Origin: Saxidomus purpurata
Lineage: Eukaryota > Mollusca > Bivalvia > Venerida > Veneridae
Length of the DNA: 64,000 nt
Direction of reading: 5' to 3'
Assembly: GCA_022818135.1 (NCBI GenBank)
Contig: JAFMSR010000005.1
Coordinates: 25,744,117-25,808,116, forward strand
The first letter of the stretch is position 1. Each line of letters starts with the position of its first letter. The notes under the pieces were generated by a model. That model was not told the origin of the DNA, ran no database searches, and saw only the letters and a list, made by a program, of their open reading frames with translations. This document shows, in pieces, positions 18,782 to 31,149 of the stretch. The position numbers and the translations under genes were made by a program.

Positions 18782-20410
18782 GACTATTTCCGCAAAAGTT
18801 TTACTGTTTTTTTATTGATAAATCGAATTCTAGTGAACTTAGTTCTCTTTTTTTATCTTGTGATGAAACTGGAGTATGGACAGACATTTGAATCTGATCA
18901 ACTGTTTAGTCAACTGTTTAATTAATGTTCTACCGTATGAGTTTATAAATAGTAATTAGATTGAAGATTTACCGTCTCTGTTTTGACACATACTATAAAC
19001 AGGTTATCCTTAGGTGATCAGGCGTTTAGGATAAAATAATTTATGCAGTTATTCAAACGAACAGATTTACACCAGTACTGCACGTATTCAGATTACTATA
19101 GACGATAATCAAGGTAAATAGGGTGTAAAAGAAACAAGTAAAAATCCAATCACATTACACGTATGTTTGTCCATTATTCCATGTATACACGAATAAAACT
19201 CCACTTTCTAAATGTACATTATTTTTTTCTATACAGCACCAAATGCCTAGCACCCTCAGGAAACCCTTAACACAAAGAAAAACTAAATTTTATCCATGAA
19301 ATCAAATGAAAACTCAGAGCCGTGTTGCCACCAATGTATATAATATAAACAAATTTTAAATTATTAAACAAAAAAAACAAGAAACATACCTGTATTGTAT
19401 GAAGTACGCGAACAGCGCACCGAATGAGGACATTATTAAAACATGACTCCACATAGTTACTTTTTAGTGCACAATAGTCCTTTGCTTTACCAAAACGCTA
19501 TCAGTATGTTCATGTTTTGCATCTATCTTTATCGTAAACGAAAGTAATCAGTCAGTAAATAATGTTTTCTGTATTAACAAACAGTTTTGATCGTTAATTT
19601 AGGGCAAATGCAGTTCAGTCAAGGAAAGTGTACTTTTCGGTAAAATAAACATTCATGTTCAGTGTTGTTGATACCCAAGCTTTCTTCTATACAAAACATT
19701 TTTACGATAGTACAATGTACTGCATAACAGTTAAAGATACTGTCTGCTAATTTCAAACAGGCCATTATTCGGTAAATATGTTATATCACTGACAGCACTT
19801 TAATTTGTTTGTCTACCTATGAAACTAGTCGTAAAAAGAGTTTATTATATCATAAAAATATAAGAACAGTTTAACAGTATCACAATCGACGGGACCGCAT
19901 GCTGTGCAACCAAGTTGAATCCATAGATAGAGTGAAGGCAGTCACTTTGAATCTGTTTTAACTGTTGTTTGCATGTAGGAATATTTTAATCCTGTTAATT
20001 TAGTTTCTACTATTTACTACAAAATATGTCCTGAAAACAGCTATATTTATCATCATTTCTAGTCTTTCACGTTTTGCAAGACTACCTTTATTTTGAAGAT
20101 CTATCTTCATTGAACAAACATATTAAAAATTATAGGATATTTTTCATGATGCACGAAAGTCGTTGTCTCGTGATTGAAACGTGATGTAAAATACATATAC
20201 ATGTATTCACGCAAGAGTACCTCCATAGCGACACCGCAGGTTGATCCCATTTAATGAACAACGTAACTGCTATAAAAATTATGGTCAGTTTTGGATGACA
20301 TAAATCGGCCTTCATCGTTTAAATTTAGCCAAAATGACTTTACTATACAATCGGAAGCCCTCCTTAAGACAGACAGAAGCCAAACACATGTAAAATTACC
20401 TTTTCGTTTA
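18782..20410. other. Unassigned AT-rich stretch
   Basis: No open frame above 61 codons. The first part could be the 5-prime UTR of the LINE fragment on the minus strand. Nothing else is recognised. Confidence 0.3.
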
Positions 20411-22700
20411 CTTACAGCCGTGGCTGTAATCCTGTCGCATTTCACATTAGTTTAACTACATCTATACACCTTTCTTTGTGACAAAAAACCGATACATTTG
20501 TCGATACAGCAAGTGGAAGAATCCATTATAGAATTACCGCTTAAATTAGGGGTGTCATTAGTACGTTACCGTCGTTAATTAAAACCTTTCTTTGCGTCTT
20601 TGGCAGATCGTATGTACAAGGTAAAACAAAATTCAAAGGATTTAAAATTACTAGTGATTGCACATTTAGTCAATAGCTTTGAAGGAAACAGAGATACGGC
20701 ATTTTTGAATCGTAGGTTGTACCGCACGCAATTCAAGATCACTATAAAATACATGTGTTACTCAATTATAATTGTAAATAGGTTTTGCCGTAAAACCAAT
20801 CTTCTTCACCATAGTTTGAAACTGTAGACTCGAGGTTACTTACAAGGCCACAAGAAGGTTTCTGAATTCCGAAAAATGAAAATGAAGCACAACATTATAC
20901 TACCGTGTGACCTGTGTACATGTATTTGTAATACATGTACCGTTGCAAAAATCCGAAACAGTCTGAAGTCGCTACAATCCGTAGTGATGTTGTTTATATT
21001 GGAGAAAATACATATATTAGAGGGTGGTATTCCTGGGGTGATTCAGTTAACACACTTTTTAGTACATATTGAATTTTCTTCATGTGTATGACAATATTTG
21101 TACATGTTTATACAATTTAGTGCTTCAAGATATCACGAACAGTATTTGCTGCTGTTATAACTGCAGTAACATATGTTATCCTACATCATTGGTGATCATT
21201 GTGATATATTTTTCATAAAAAGGCCTATTCACATCGTCCTGACCATGTTTTGCCAAAATGAAAAAAATGTCAAATTGCTGAAATTTTCAGCATTTGAATA
21301 CTAGATCGTTACGGATTTCGCAGCACTTGTTATTTATTCGAACACTCTAGTGTCGTATTCTTCTGACAAATCCAATGCCTTTAAAATACCTGCCACTTGT
21401 TCATAAGTGAAAATACTGAGATAAATCAAATTCCCAGTATCTATTTTCAGTCTACATGTAATGCAATCCCGACTTTTCGAATGTGCATTGTGGTTTCACT
21501 TTCAAAGCCTATAAGGGCTGGAGTGTTGAGTAACAGAAAAAATGCAAATCAATAAAAAATTGCATGAAAATGAAACGAAAGACATGACAGACGGGTAATT
21601 TTATCTTGTATGCAATTTGTTTATTTTATTTACATGTACATGAATTATACATGATGAAATTATTGAAATTCGTGAATGAAATAGCACTAATATTTAACAG
21701 CTCGCAATAAAAAACAATTGCGACAGCGTACATAAATCAAACTTGAAAGCATCACAGCAGGACGTGTTGAGCCAGATCTTTAAACTATATATGTTTACTT
21801 TACGTTTTGGTGTAAAACATACAATGAATGATAAAGAAAATATATTTTAACGAATTTCATAACAATAAAACGACGGGTAAACGACAAACTATGTGTGTGC
21901 TTTTAAAACGAATGTACATGTCGTCATTGTGACCGCTATATGTAGTGTCGCGTGCTAATTTTTTCGGTGTCATTCGTTATCAAGATAGTAATTAGTATTA
22001 TGTACAGTTCTAAAGCATATCAACTCACTGGCTGCATGCAAGTTGGTGAAAGCACAAGAAGTTCACGGAATTATTTCATGTATGCTATAAAATGTATACA
22101 CGAGTAGACCTACACACAAAAAAACAACAGAAGAATAACCTGTACTCATTCGATCACATTCCGGGGAGCTGTATATGTAGGTCTCGGGAAAGTTCTGTAG
22201 ACACTCAACGATGTAATACTTCTTTTTGCATAAAGTATGTCTGTTCACACCATGCCCGTTAAACATGCTTGCACAGATCTATTTAAATACTTCCATTTTA
22301 CATTGACACCATAAGAATGGGATTGTAATATCGTTTTTATTCGTGGGATCGTATTTTATTCAGTCACAAAAAGTACCTGTATTTCCGTTTGTAACGAATT
22401 GTTAAACAACATCATCAAGTCTTTACCATGGACGATAAGAGCATTGAGATGTACATGTATTTATTTAATTACTTTTTTTTATAAAATGCAACTCATAAAG
22501 GTCGGGTAGTACACTTTACTGACGTTGTATTTATCGGTCGATACCTGGCTACTGAGGTATATGGTACACCCCTATTTTTAGCGGTTATTTATAATAGAAT
22601 ATTCCACTTAAAGTTGTATCGGATTTTATGTAGTGAACAGCGTCTGTGTATGATAGTATACTATAGCGAAATGCGACAGGAAAACGGCCACGGCTGTAAG
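20411..22700. mobile_element. Inverted-repeat DNA element, about 2.3 kb, non-autonomous
   Basis: The left end (20411-20555) starts CTTACAGCCGTGGC, and the right end (about 22565-22700) is its diverged reverse complement, ending in GCCACGGCTGTAAG. Shared blocks in order are CCTGTCGCATTTC, AACCGATACA or its variant, AAGTGGAA, ATTATA.AAT, ACCGCT and TAGGGGTGT. Similarity stops abruptly outside the two CTTACAG ends, as expected for element termini. The interior has no open frame above 75 codons. The left tip TTACAGCCGTGGCTGTAA is itself a palindrome. No clear target-site duplication is visible. Two independent copies inserted in opposite directions is the alternative. Confidence 0.65.
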
Positions 22701-23097
22701 ATTTAACAGCCGACTATTGTCATCTTTTTCATCAAACAGTGTTGCATGAGTAAATCTTTTTGTATGACGTGTAGCCCTTATGTGCGAATGCTAACTGACA
22801 TTGGGTGGTGGTAGAGATATTGATAGTGGAGTTTTGAAACAACAAAGGTGTTAGGAACTCACGAAAGATATGGACATGTATGATTGAGAATGGAATAGAA
22901 CTTCATTCTGTTTTGTATCCAACTTTGTTCTAATTGCACATACATGTACGAAATAAAGATATGACCTATTTTATATTATATATTCTAATATGCCTATACT
23001 ATATATGTACTTTTCTATACATTGAACTGCTTTAATAAATATACAACAAAGCGCAGCAATGCCGCCTAAGCATGTTTCAACGTCTTCATTGCATTTT
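22701..23097. other. Spacer, no gene seen
   Basis: AT-rich sequence leading into the tandem array, with one TACATGTA near 22941. Confidence 0.3.
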
Positions 23098-23700
23098 GTC
23101 ACTCCTAACTCGAGTTATTTAGTGGAAACCATTTTTCTACTTTTGGTAACAGTGACCTTGACCTTGACCCTAGTGACCAAATGGAAGTCCAAACTATCTC
23201 TCCACGCAAACTACGTACACACCAAGTTTCATTGCAGTTTGTCACTCCTAACTCGAGTTTTTGAGCGGAAACCATTTTTCTAGTTTTTAGTAACAGTGAC
23301 CTTGCCCTTACTTGTCCAAAATGCAATCCCAAGCTTCCTCTCTACGCAAGCTTCCTACCCACCAAGTTTCATTGCAATTGGTCACTCCTAACTCGAGTTA
23401 TTGAGTGGAAACCATTTTTCTATTTTTGGTTACAGTGACCTTGACCTTGACTCTAGTGACCCCAAATGCAATTCCAAGCTATCTCTCCACGCAAGCTACG
23501 TACACACGAAGTTTCATTGCAATGGGTCACTCCTAACTCGAGCTTTTGAGCGGAAACCATTTTTCTAGTTTTAAGTAACAATGACCTTGACCTTACTTGA
23601 CCAAAATGCAATCCCAAGCTTCCTCTTCATGCAAGCTACCTACACACCAAGTTTCATTGCAATGGGTCACTCCTTACTAAAGTTATTGAGAGGAAACCAA
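23098..23700 (+). repeat. Tandem array of about 142-bp units in alternating A/B order
   Basis: The phrase GTCACTCCTAACTCGAG or its variant starts at 23098, 23241, 23381, 23526 and 23666, giving spacings of 143, 140, 145 and 140. Units 1 and 3 share AGTGGAAACC and TGACCTTGACCTTGACYC. Units 2 and 4 share GAGCGGAAACC, the AGTAACA form and AAGCTTCCTC. The real period is therefore a dimer of about 284 bases. The array ends in a CCCG-rich stretch to about 23740. Short frames on both strands here are by-products of the repeat. Confidence 0.9.
23153..23169 (-). promoter_or_regulatory. Nuclear-receptor-type half-site series
   Basis: TGACCTTGACCTTGACC is a direct series of extended half-sites (TCAAGGTCA on the minus strand), the type bound by ERR and FTZ-F1/NR5A receptors. 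Related copies occur at about 23436 and 23582. Function is not shown; repeated sequence alone could explain them. Confidence 0.35.
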
Positions 23701-23740
23701 ATGTTTGACGCCCGCCCGCTCGCACAACCGCCCGCCCGAC

Positions 23741-25060
23741 ATACGACCTTTCGAAGTTACTCCCGCGACACTATCGTTGCATAAACATAAAAATAAAAGT
23801 AGCATCCGTACAAATACATCTGTCACATGTAACAGTTGTGATTAATAAACCAGAAATTGTGTCAGTTAAGCATATGTATATACTACACCTTATTCTTTAA
23901 AACGCCAAAAAACTTCAAGACGAACTTGTTTTGATTCCCGGAGTCAAAACCATGAAAGAAAGCTTATGTCATCTCGCTGACGTCATAACTCCGTGTGCAA
24001 ACATTATATAATACTTTCACTTCATCGGTATCTAAAAGCGTTGTCTACATTGTTAGATTCTGTGTCTGACGTACTACCGCATACATTTTCAATGTTAGAT
24101 GATTAAACTAAAACCAATGTTGTATGCTATGTAGTTATGTATGATAGCTTAAATGGTGGTACAAATGAGGGGTGTGAGTTCCAACAGCCATTATTTGTGC
24201 CCGATTACACTTTCTCTCCCAACTTAAAAAGATCCGTTTAAGAATCGAAATAATCTATGGCTTGGATTGCTTTATCGAAATAGAATCATCTCCTGTCGGA
24301 AATAAAACGACGTTATAATTTACTCGGTCTTTGCGCTCGTGAATTATTCCGCCTGGCACATTACCTCCTGTTTAGTGTCGGGAAGATCAGATTTATATCT
24401 ATTTCCAACACGTGTGTTGTTTGCCTGATGTATTTCGATGTGTATATAGTCCTACGAAATTGTCTAAAGATTTATATTTTCTCTAGAATCCCTTATCAGC
24501 ATGCTTAATTATTAGGGTGAAGTTATAATAACCTTGCTTGTCACATTACAGATAGCATCTTTGGATTGTTTCTAATAGGCATATCAAATTACCAGTGATG
24601 CATACTTCTCTGGGTTCAGCTGAGGTTTTGTTGAAATTTATAGATTCAAGGAATAAAATTATGGTAAAGGTACCAAAATCTATTTTGAAATGTCCATAAT
24701 GTGTCCATACAGAATTGAAATTTCACAGTGAGGGTGAAAATAATCTTTTGTTGTCACAATATGCAAAACGTTAACTGAGAAACAAATATGGAGGAAATAA
24801 AAGTATTTAATGTCATTACTTGAGTCCAGTTTTAATACTTGATATACCTGTATGAAAAAGACAGTGAACCAACATTTAAATACAGTTCATAAATTTCTTA
24901 ATACAAAAATAGATGGAAGACTAAGTTTGTTAGTTATATTGCACCGCTATTTGTAAATCCATAGCAGCTTTGGTTGAACATGGATATTAAATTTTGTATC
25001 CATGAGATGAACATTTGGACCAAGTGTAAAAAAACTCCTTCCAGGGATTTAGATGAAGTC
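23741..25060. other. Unassigned AT-rich stretch
   Basis: A consensus CRE TGACGTCA lies at 23978-23985. No open frame above 60 codons is present. Confidence 0.3.
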
Positions 25061-25400
25061 TTATGACCTTTGACCCTGAAATTTGACCTTGACCTTCAGC
25101 AGGCAAGGTACGGAAACAACTGAGAAGTTATTTCAAATTTGTATATGGATGTAGAAATTACAGCCCAGTCAAACACTACTAGAACATAACCATCCGTTTC
25201 CAGTTTCAGTCTTAAGTTTTACCTTCAACTCTAACTTAAATATAGCCACTAAAGGTGCCTGGCACATTTTTGTGGTATGGACGACAACTGTGTGAAGTTA
25301 TTTCAAAATCAGTCGCATGTAGAAGTTACAGCCCAGATACAGAGTATTGGTTTTACATTTGTAACCCTACGTACATTATATTGGCCTTCAAGGTAGCTGC
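25061..25400 (+). repeat. Dispersed repeat fragment with internal duplication next to the gap
   Basis: A segment with GAAGTTATTTCAAA followed by TAGAARTTACAGCCCAG occurs at about 25123 and again at about 25293, a spacing of 170. The region opens with TGACCTTTGACCC (25064-25076), a DR1-type nuclear-receptor element when read on the minus strand, and TGACCTTGACCTT (25084-25096). The repeat probably continues into the gap. Confidence 0.55.
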
Positions 25401-25412
25401 ATTGGTGTGACA

Positions 25413-25912
25413 NNNNNNNNNNNNNNNNNNNNNNNNNNNNNNNNNNNNNNNNNNNNNNNNNNNNNNNNNNNNNNNNNNNNNNNNNNNNNNNNNNNNNNNN
25501 NNNNNNNNNNNNNNNNNNNNNNNNNNNNNNNNNNNNNNNNNNNNNNNNNNNNNNNNNNNNNNNNNNNNNNNNNNNNNNNNNNNNNNNNNNNNNNNNNNNN
25601 NNNNNNNNNNNNNNNNNNNNNNNNNNNNNNNNNNNNNNNNNNNNNNNNNNNNNNNNNNNNNNNNNNNNNNNNNNNNNNNNNNNNNNNNNNNNNNNNNNNN
25701 NNNNNNNNNNNNNNNNNNNNNNNNNNNNNNNNNNNNNNNNNNNNNNNNNNNNNNNNNNNNNNNNNNNNNNNNNNNNNNNNNNNNNNNNNNNNNNNNNNNN
25801 NNNNNNNNNNNNNNNNNNNNNNNNNNNNNNNNNNNNNNNNNNNNNNNNNNNNNNNNNNNNNNNNNNNNNNNNNNNNNNNNNNNNNNNNNNNNNNNNNNNN
25901 NNNNNNNNNNNN
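25413..25912. other. Assembly gap, 500 N
   Basis: Exactly 500 undetermined bases, which suggests a placeholder rather than a measured length. Frames spanning it are artefacts. Confidence 0.99.
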
Positions 25913-26849
25913 AAAGTTTAAGGTATTTCCTATAATCTCAAAATTCAAAGGAGTATTAGTATAAACGCTCATTTAAATTATTACTTTAATATGTCACCTA
26001 GTCGCTGTTAATAATGTTGACTTTAAGGCTATTGAAACTGCACAATGACAATCGAATATAATAACTGATTCAGAAGTAGTTTCATATTATAAATTAGATA
26101 ATTATTTAGTTTATAACCTTACACCCTAAGTGTATTTGCATGATATTTCTCAGAGTCCTATCACATGTTTTTTACAAATAGTGTATGTTCAAGAAACGTA
26201 GATTTAAACTTCAGCAATATTAAATCATAATAGATACAATGGGAAACATAAGTAATTGCTAAGTTTATATCAAGAGGGTAGAAACTAAAGAAAGGTCAGT
26301 TGTATTATCTGTTTATCGACACAGAGTCCACAGGTAGCCAAGGGGAACACTTTTTTCATATATCTCGTACATTCTTTACTCGGATTATTAATTTGATTGT
26401 TTGAAAAGACTTCGATTACACGACGAGACACCATCCAATAAATTAAATGTTGTCTGTCTGTTTTAATATGTTTACTGATACTTCATGAATATTGTACAAT
26501 TAAGTTTAAACACAGAAAAATAATACCTCTCTCTTAGAAGCAGTTTGATTTACACGAATATTTTGAACTGTCGTTTATGAGACAATAGTCAGAACTACCC
26601 ATCGGCTGTATTGTAACTGTAAATACAAATCTTCTAAGTTGGTATTACGTTGTACTGCTTATTTGAACACTTAGGTACTCCTAACCGACTTAGTCGAATA
26701 GTTTGTTCAAAAGCATTATGCATGTGCTGCACAAATTACAGACATGTGCAATTATCAGGCTATTTATGTCTAACAAAAACGATTACCTCACATCTAGAGT
26801 ATTGTTTGCTTACTATCTAAGTTAATTGTAGATAAAAATATCACCTACA
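25913..26849. other. Unassigned AT-rich stretch
   Basis: No open frame above 60 codons and no repeat recognised. Confidence 0.3.
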
Positions 26850-27192
26850 TTAAAGGTATACTACTAAGCGAAAATTAAGTGACAGTTATTTCAATGGCAA
26901 TTACATTACCTTATGCAAGACACTAAATAATGAAGATTTGCAGGTTAACATTTACAGAAAGTGTTTGGAACACGAAGAAAAGTATGTGTATTATGTTGAA
27001 ATCTGTGATTCGACAAAATGACTACCCAGGTCTTTTTAACTTTGTTCATAATGCATAGAAAAATAATTGTACATGTACTGGAGTTTATTTAGAATTTCTA
27101 CATACCAACTTTCATTTTTTTTTAAATAACTTATTTCTGTTTTTTTTTAAAGTATATTTGAATTTTCGCTTTCGTTAGTATTGGACCTTTAA
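26850..27192. mobile_element. MITE-like element with TTAAAGG ends
   Basis: The left end TTAAAGGTATACTACTAAGC and the following GAAAATT mirror the right end AATTTTCGC..GTTAGTATTGG.CCTTTAA, with some mismatches over about 30 bases. It is 343 bp long and has no coding potential. The TTAA at both edges could be a target duplication of piggyBac type or part of the repeat. Confidence 0.65.
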
Positions 27193-30100
27193 ATGATAAA
27201 GAAATATCATCGAAGCTTTGCAATGTACATTAAGAACCTGATGGAGATATTCGTGGGTTAACATACAGTAGCTATTAGCAATTTCGACGTTTTAAAATAT
27301 TGTGTTATTTCTGTAAGGGCTGTTGTTTCGCTTTTTGCAAAATGGCAATATGGATAATATCTTTTTTATCCAAACTGGAAAAGAAAATGAAAACATTACA
27401 TTACAAAAAACCGTCAGTCAGAAAACATCAGTCATTTTAGCTTTGTTTCATTACTAGTAAAAGCTGTGTAATGTTATATGTTTCTCTCCACTTTGTATGC
27501 AAATGAACGGAAGGTTTAAGAAATTCATTGGACGATGGAATTCAATTACTTTTCCTTCCCATATCATATAAAAAGACACTAATGGTAAAATGATATTGTT
27601 TTCTGTTGTCATTTTGACGTCCATCAAAAAGATGTCATAAAAGTCCCATTACACCATTAAAATTACAAGATAAGAGAGGCAAAAATCAATAAAAGTGATT
27701 TCTGTAAACGCAATTAACATTAATTATTTACTTAATAGTGTGATCTGCATGACTTTTACGTTGAACATCAATTTTCAGACTAACAATCAATAAACCATTG
27801 ATTTCAATCTCTCTGCGTTCATAATTATTTTTATGGTGGCTTATGCTACATAATGATCAGCAATCACAATGTAATGATACTTTAAACATGGTTTAATAAA
27901 GGTATATTAAAGGAGGATGAGTGCTTGGAATTGCAGATGAAGGTAATTTAGCGCCACATGAGTTCCCATATTGAAATAATAACAATAGCTCATAACGTTT
28001 GACTGATTCACATTTAAAATATCATGAAAATAACCGGTAATCACGTACTTTTGATAATAACAAATTCAGTCATAACAAATTCTAGCATATAATTCAATGT
28101 GGATAATTTTTATTTGACGTGTATAACAATATTTGGTACAGCAGTCGAACTGATGAGTCTTATTACATGGTTCACACATGTACCGTCCATGCATGCATGA
28201 AACAGATTGTAATAAAAAAGACTTTCTGACTTACCATTATCGTATGCTCTGCTAGTAACAATTATAATAAGTAAGAGTAAATAGCAAACGTTTCAAAGTT
28301 TAAGTTTAGATTACTATTAATAAAGCCAACCACTATCGATAAATATGGTTAAACATATAGTTTTATTCCCGTAGTAAATCCATTCTAGTGCACATAAAGT
28401 TAATATCCATGATTCGCGGAAACACAATGTACTAAATGCATGTAGCATCGCCAACATGACTCCAGCATAGCCCGAAGATCAATCTTGCAATCTTTCAAAA
28501 ACTAATTCCAGATCAAAAAGATAGAGTTCATGTGCTATTTCCCTACTTTTATCGGAAGAAGCAAAACTTGTTGCGGATCAATTTAAAACAACTATAAATT
28601 CTCATCTCAAAGTGGAAGCCGAGTTGGAATCGTTGTCTTCGATTGCAGCAGCAAAATGTCCACATAGAATTAAACTCGCAACGTTGTTGCTATCTTAACC
28701 GATACTTCCCAAATTTTAAGAACTCCCAGCAACAACCAATAATGCCATTTTTCTTTCGAAAAAAATGAATTTTGTAAGAAAGTGTTATAGACATTTTTTA
28801 TCTGTTATCATTTTGTTTTCTGCATTTCGAAGCGTGCACTACAAAAAGGATATGTTCGTCTGTCTGTTTGTCTGTTTTTATGTTAATCGTTCAACTAAAA
28901 TGTGACAAAACAAGGTACATGTATTCAGATATTGAAAAACAATCCTAAAATTTCATAATGAGATTCGTTATTCTGATTTGGTTTTCTTATTCATTATTCA
29001 TGACGACATGTTAAGGTAAACTGCAAGAACCTAAATCAGGAAGAATCACGGTTAGCAACCTAAAGTCGGTTTATTTTGTCTATCTTCAATTTCCTGGTAA
29101 TAAAGGGAACGACGAAATAATTACTCAATTCTGATAACGACCTGTGACAAAATCCATTAATCATTAATTTTAATCAGAAAAAGGTGTGAATGGCTGCATA
29201 AGACTGAATAACTAAATAACGTGTTCATGTACACAAAGCGAAAATAATCGCAGTAAATTAGAACAACGACCTTTGACAAAATCAATTAATTTTCATCCGA
29301 AAATTGTTTGCATGAATGCCTACCGTTTTGTCTGAAAAACGTAACTTGACACTTTTGATACATATCCAATAACTTAAACACAGTCATACACTGTCTAACT
29401 TGGAAAGTTTCAAAGGATCAATCGCTTGGGATTGATATTGGCATTTACAGACGATACAGGTTACGTAAAGAAGTTTGACTTTCAATACTCTAAATTATCT
29501 TATTTAAGCAAATATACACTGGCTTTTATATAATCTCTAAAAGTCATTGTTAATGGGAACTCAATGAGGCGACATCACGTGCTACTTTTAATGTAAAGTT
29601 TCCTTTTTCTTACAATATAAAAACGATATTCACTATTACTACGATATAAAAATTGAGTTAGATGTCGTAATGTAACTATTACAATATTAGAATTATCACG
29701 AAATTTACGTACAAAGTAATTAATGAACTGATGAGGACATGATTATGACTGGTAGATTAAAAGCTTAATCCTGAAGGCGGATTCATAGATGTATTCGTGA
29801 TTACGCACAACGTACATGCATCCGTCACTTAATTCGAAGGCTAAAAGTCCCTTCCACGAAACCAATGTTTGCTTAAAACGAGGCAACGAAAACAGAAAGA
29901 CGAAATTAAATCATGATGACAGATTTTATTCTGAACTTTCTGAAAAGCGGAATTTACTTAATATGCACATGCATTTAAATGCCATTTTGTTAAAACACTA
30001 TTTATAATTGCACGAGTACCCGCTATACCCGCTATACAAACTTACTACTAAACAAGTTTTATATGACGGATTTTAGAAATAGGCTAGTTTGCCGCTAAAA

Positions 30101-30956
30101 TTTCTTCACTTCCTATTTTTAGGTCGTTTGTCACTCAGATATCTTAACGTAAATCAACATTTGGTCTATTTTGATCAAATGAAGTCGCTAATGTAACTCA
30201 TTAACATAAACTGCACTAAGTCAATTGATTTACACTGTTTACACTAAGAGAGTCTTACGAAATATAAACGATGTTTTAAAAGCACAAACCAATCCTTTAT
30301 CTGCAAAAGATGTTTGTATATAAAACGCCAAACCATTTTCAATGAATTGTGGCAAAAACGAAAAGTATTAAGTGACAAGCTATTCTAAACTGTTCAAAAT
30401 TACTATTTTGGGAAACCTGCCATGGAAGATACTTTTTTAATTATTAGACATGTACTTAAAAGCAGCACACATGGTATATCTACAGTTCTTACAAAGTGCT
30501 TACAATGCATCATTTCAAATACATGTATATGAAATTGCATTTTGCTTGCAACTGTTTTCGCAGCTGTTTATATAGTGACTTCATTTATGCAGACTATGGT
30601 TGGTAAGAACAACCATTTTAGAAGAGTTCTAATTAACTACTGTTACGTGCCCCTTCATTCTTACATTATATCGGCATACAGGCTGCGCTTAACAATGTTT
30701 ATAATGCGCACAGATTTATCAATAAACTGTTTTAATCCTATTTAACGCCTGATGACCCCAGTCAAACTCATTATGCGAAATTTAATTAAACCAATTTCAA
30801 AGTCTAAACCATTTTGCTACTCCAATATATTTTTATTGTTTCCGATGTTCCGTTCTTTTTAAGACCTATCAAATTATCTAAGTTAATCTCGAATCTGATT
30901 CTAACCCCTAAATGACCTAGTCCTAAGAGCGCTTGTGTTGGCCTATGGACCACCTA
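27193..30956. other. Unassigned AT-rich stretch
   Basis: No open frame above 63 codons. A loose duplication of AACGACCT.TGACAAAATC lies at 29137 and 29265 (spacing 128). A short TCTG run is near 28860. Confidence 0.35.
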
Positions 30957-31149
30957 CAGTAAACTCCACAATACCATATAACGACTCCGGATATAGCGAA
31001 AATCCGGGTATAATGAACAAATTTTCTCTGCTCGATTATTTGCCTTTCTATATTTCGTATGACAAGGTTATGTGGATATAAAAAAATCTCCAGATATAAG
31101 GATCATATTTAAATGGTCCCAAAGAGTTCGTTAGAAACGGAGTTTACTG
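30957..31149. mobile_element. pogo/Tigger-like MITE, 193 bp, with TA duplication
   Basis: The element runs from CAGTAAACTCC to its inverted copy GGAGTTTACTG and is flanked by TA at 30955-30956 and 31150-31151, the target duplication of Tc1/mariner-type transposases. The subterminal CCATATAACGACTCCGGATA style resembles pogo/Tigger relatives. It has no coding capacity, so it would need a transposase from elsewhere. Confidence 0.85.

Noticed and set aside
23059..23332. Frames of 74-75 codons on both strands
   Set aside because: They lie within the 142-base tandem array and repeat with it.
25388..25972. Open frames of 185-194 codons on both strands
   Set aside because: They exist only because the 500-N gap contains no stop codons.
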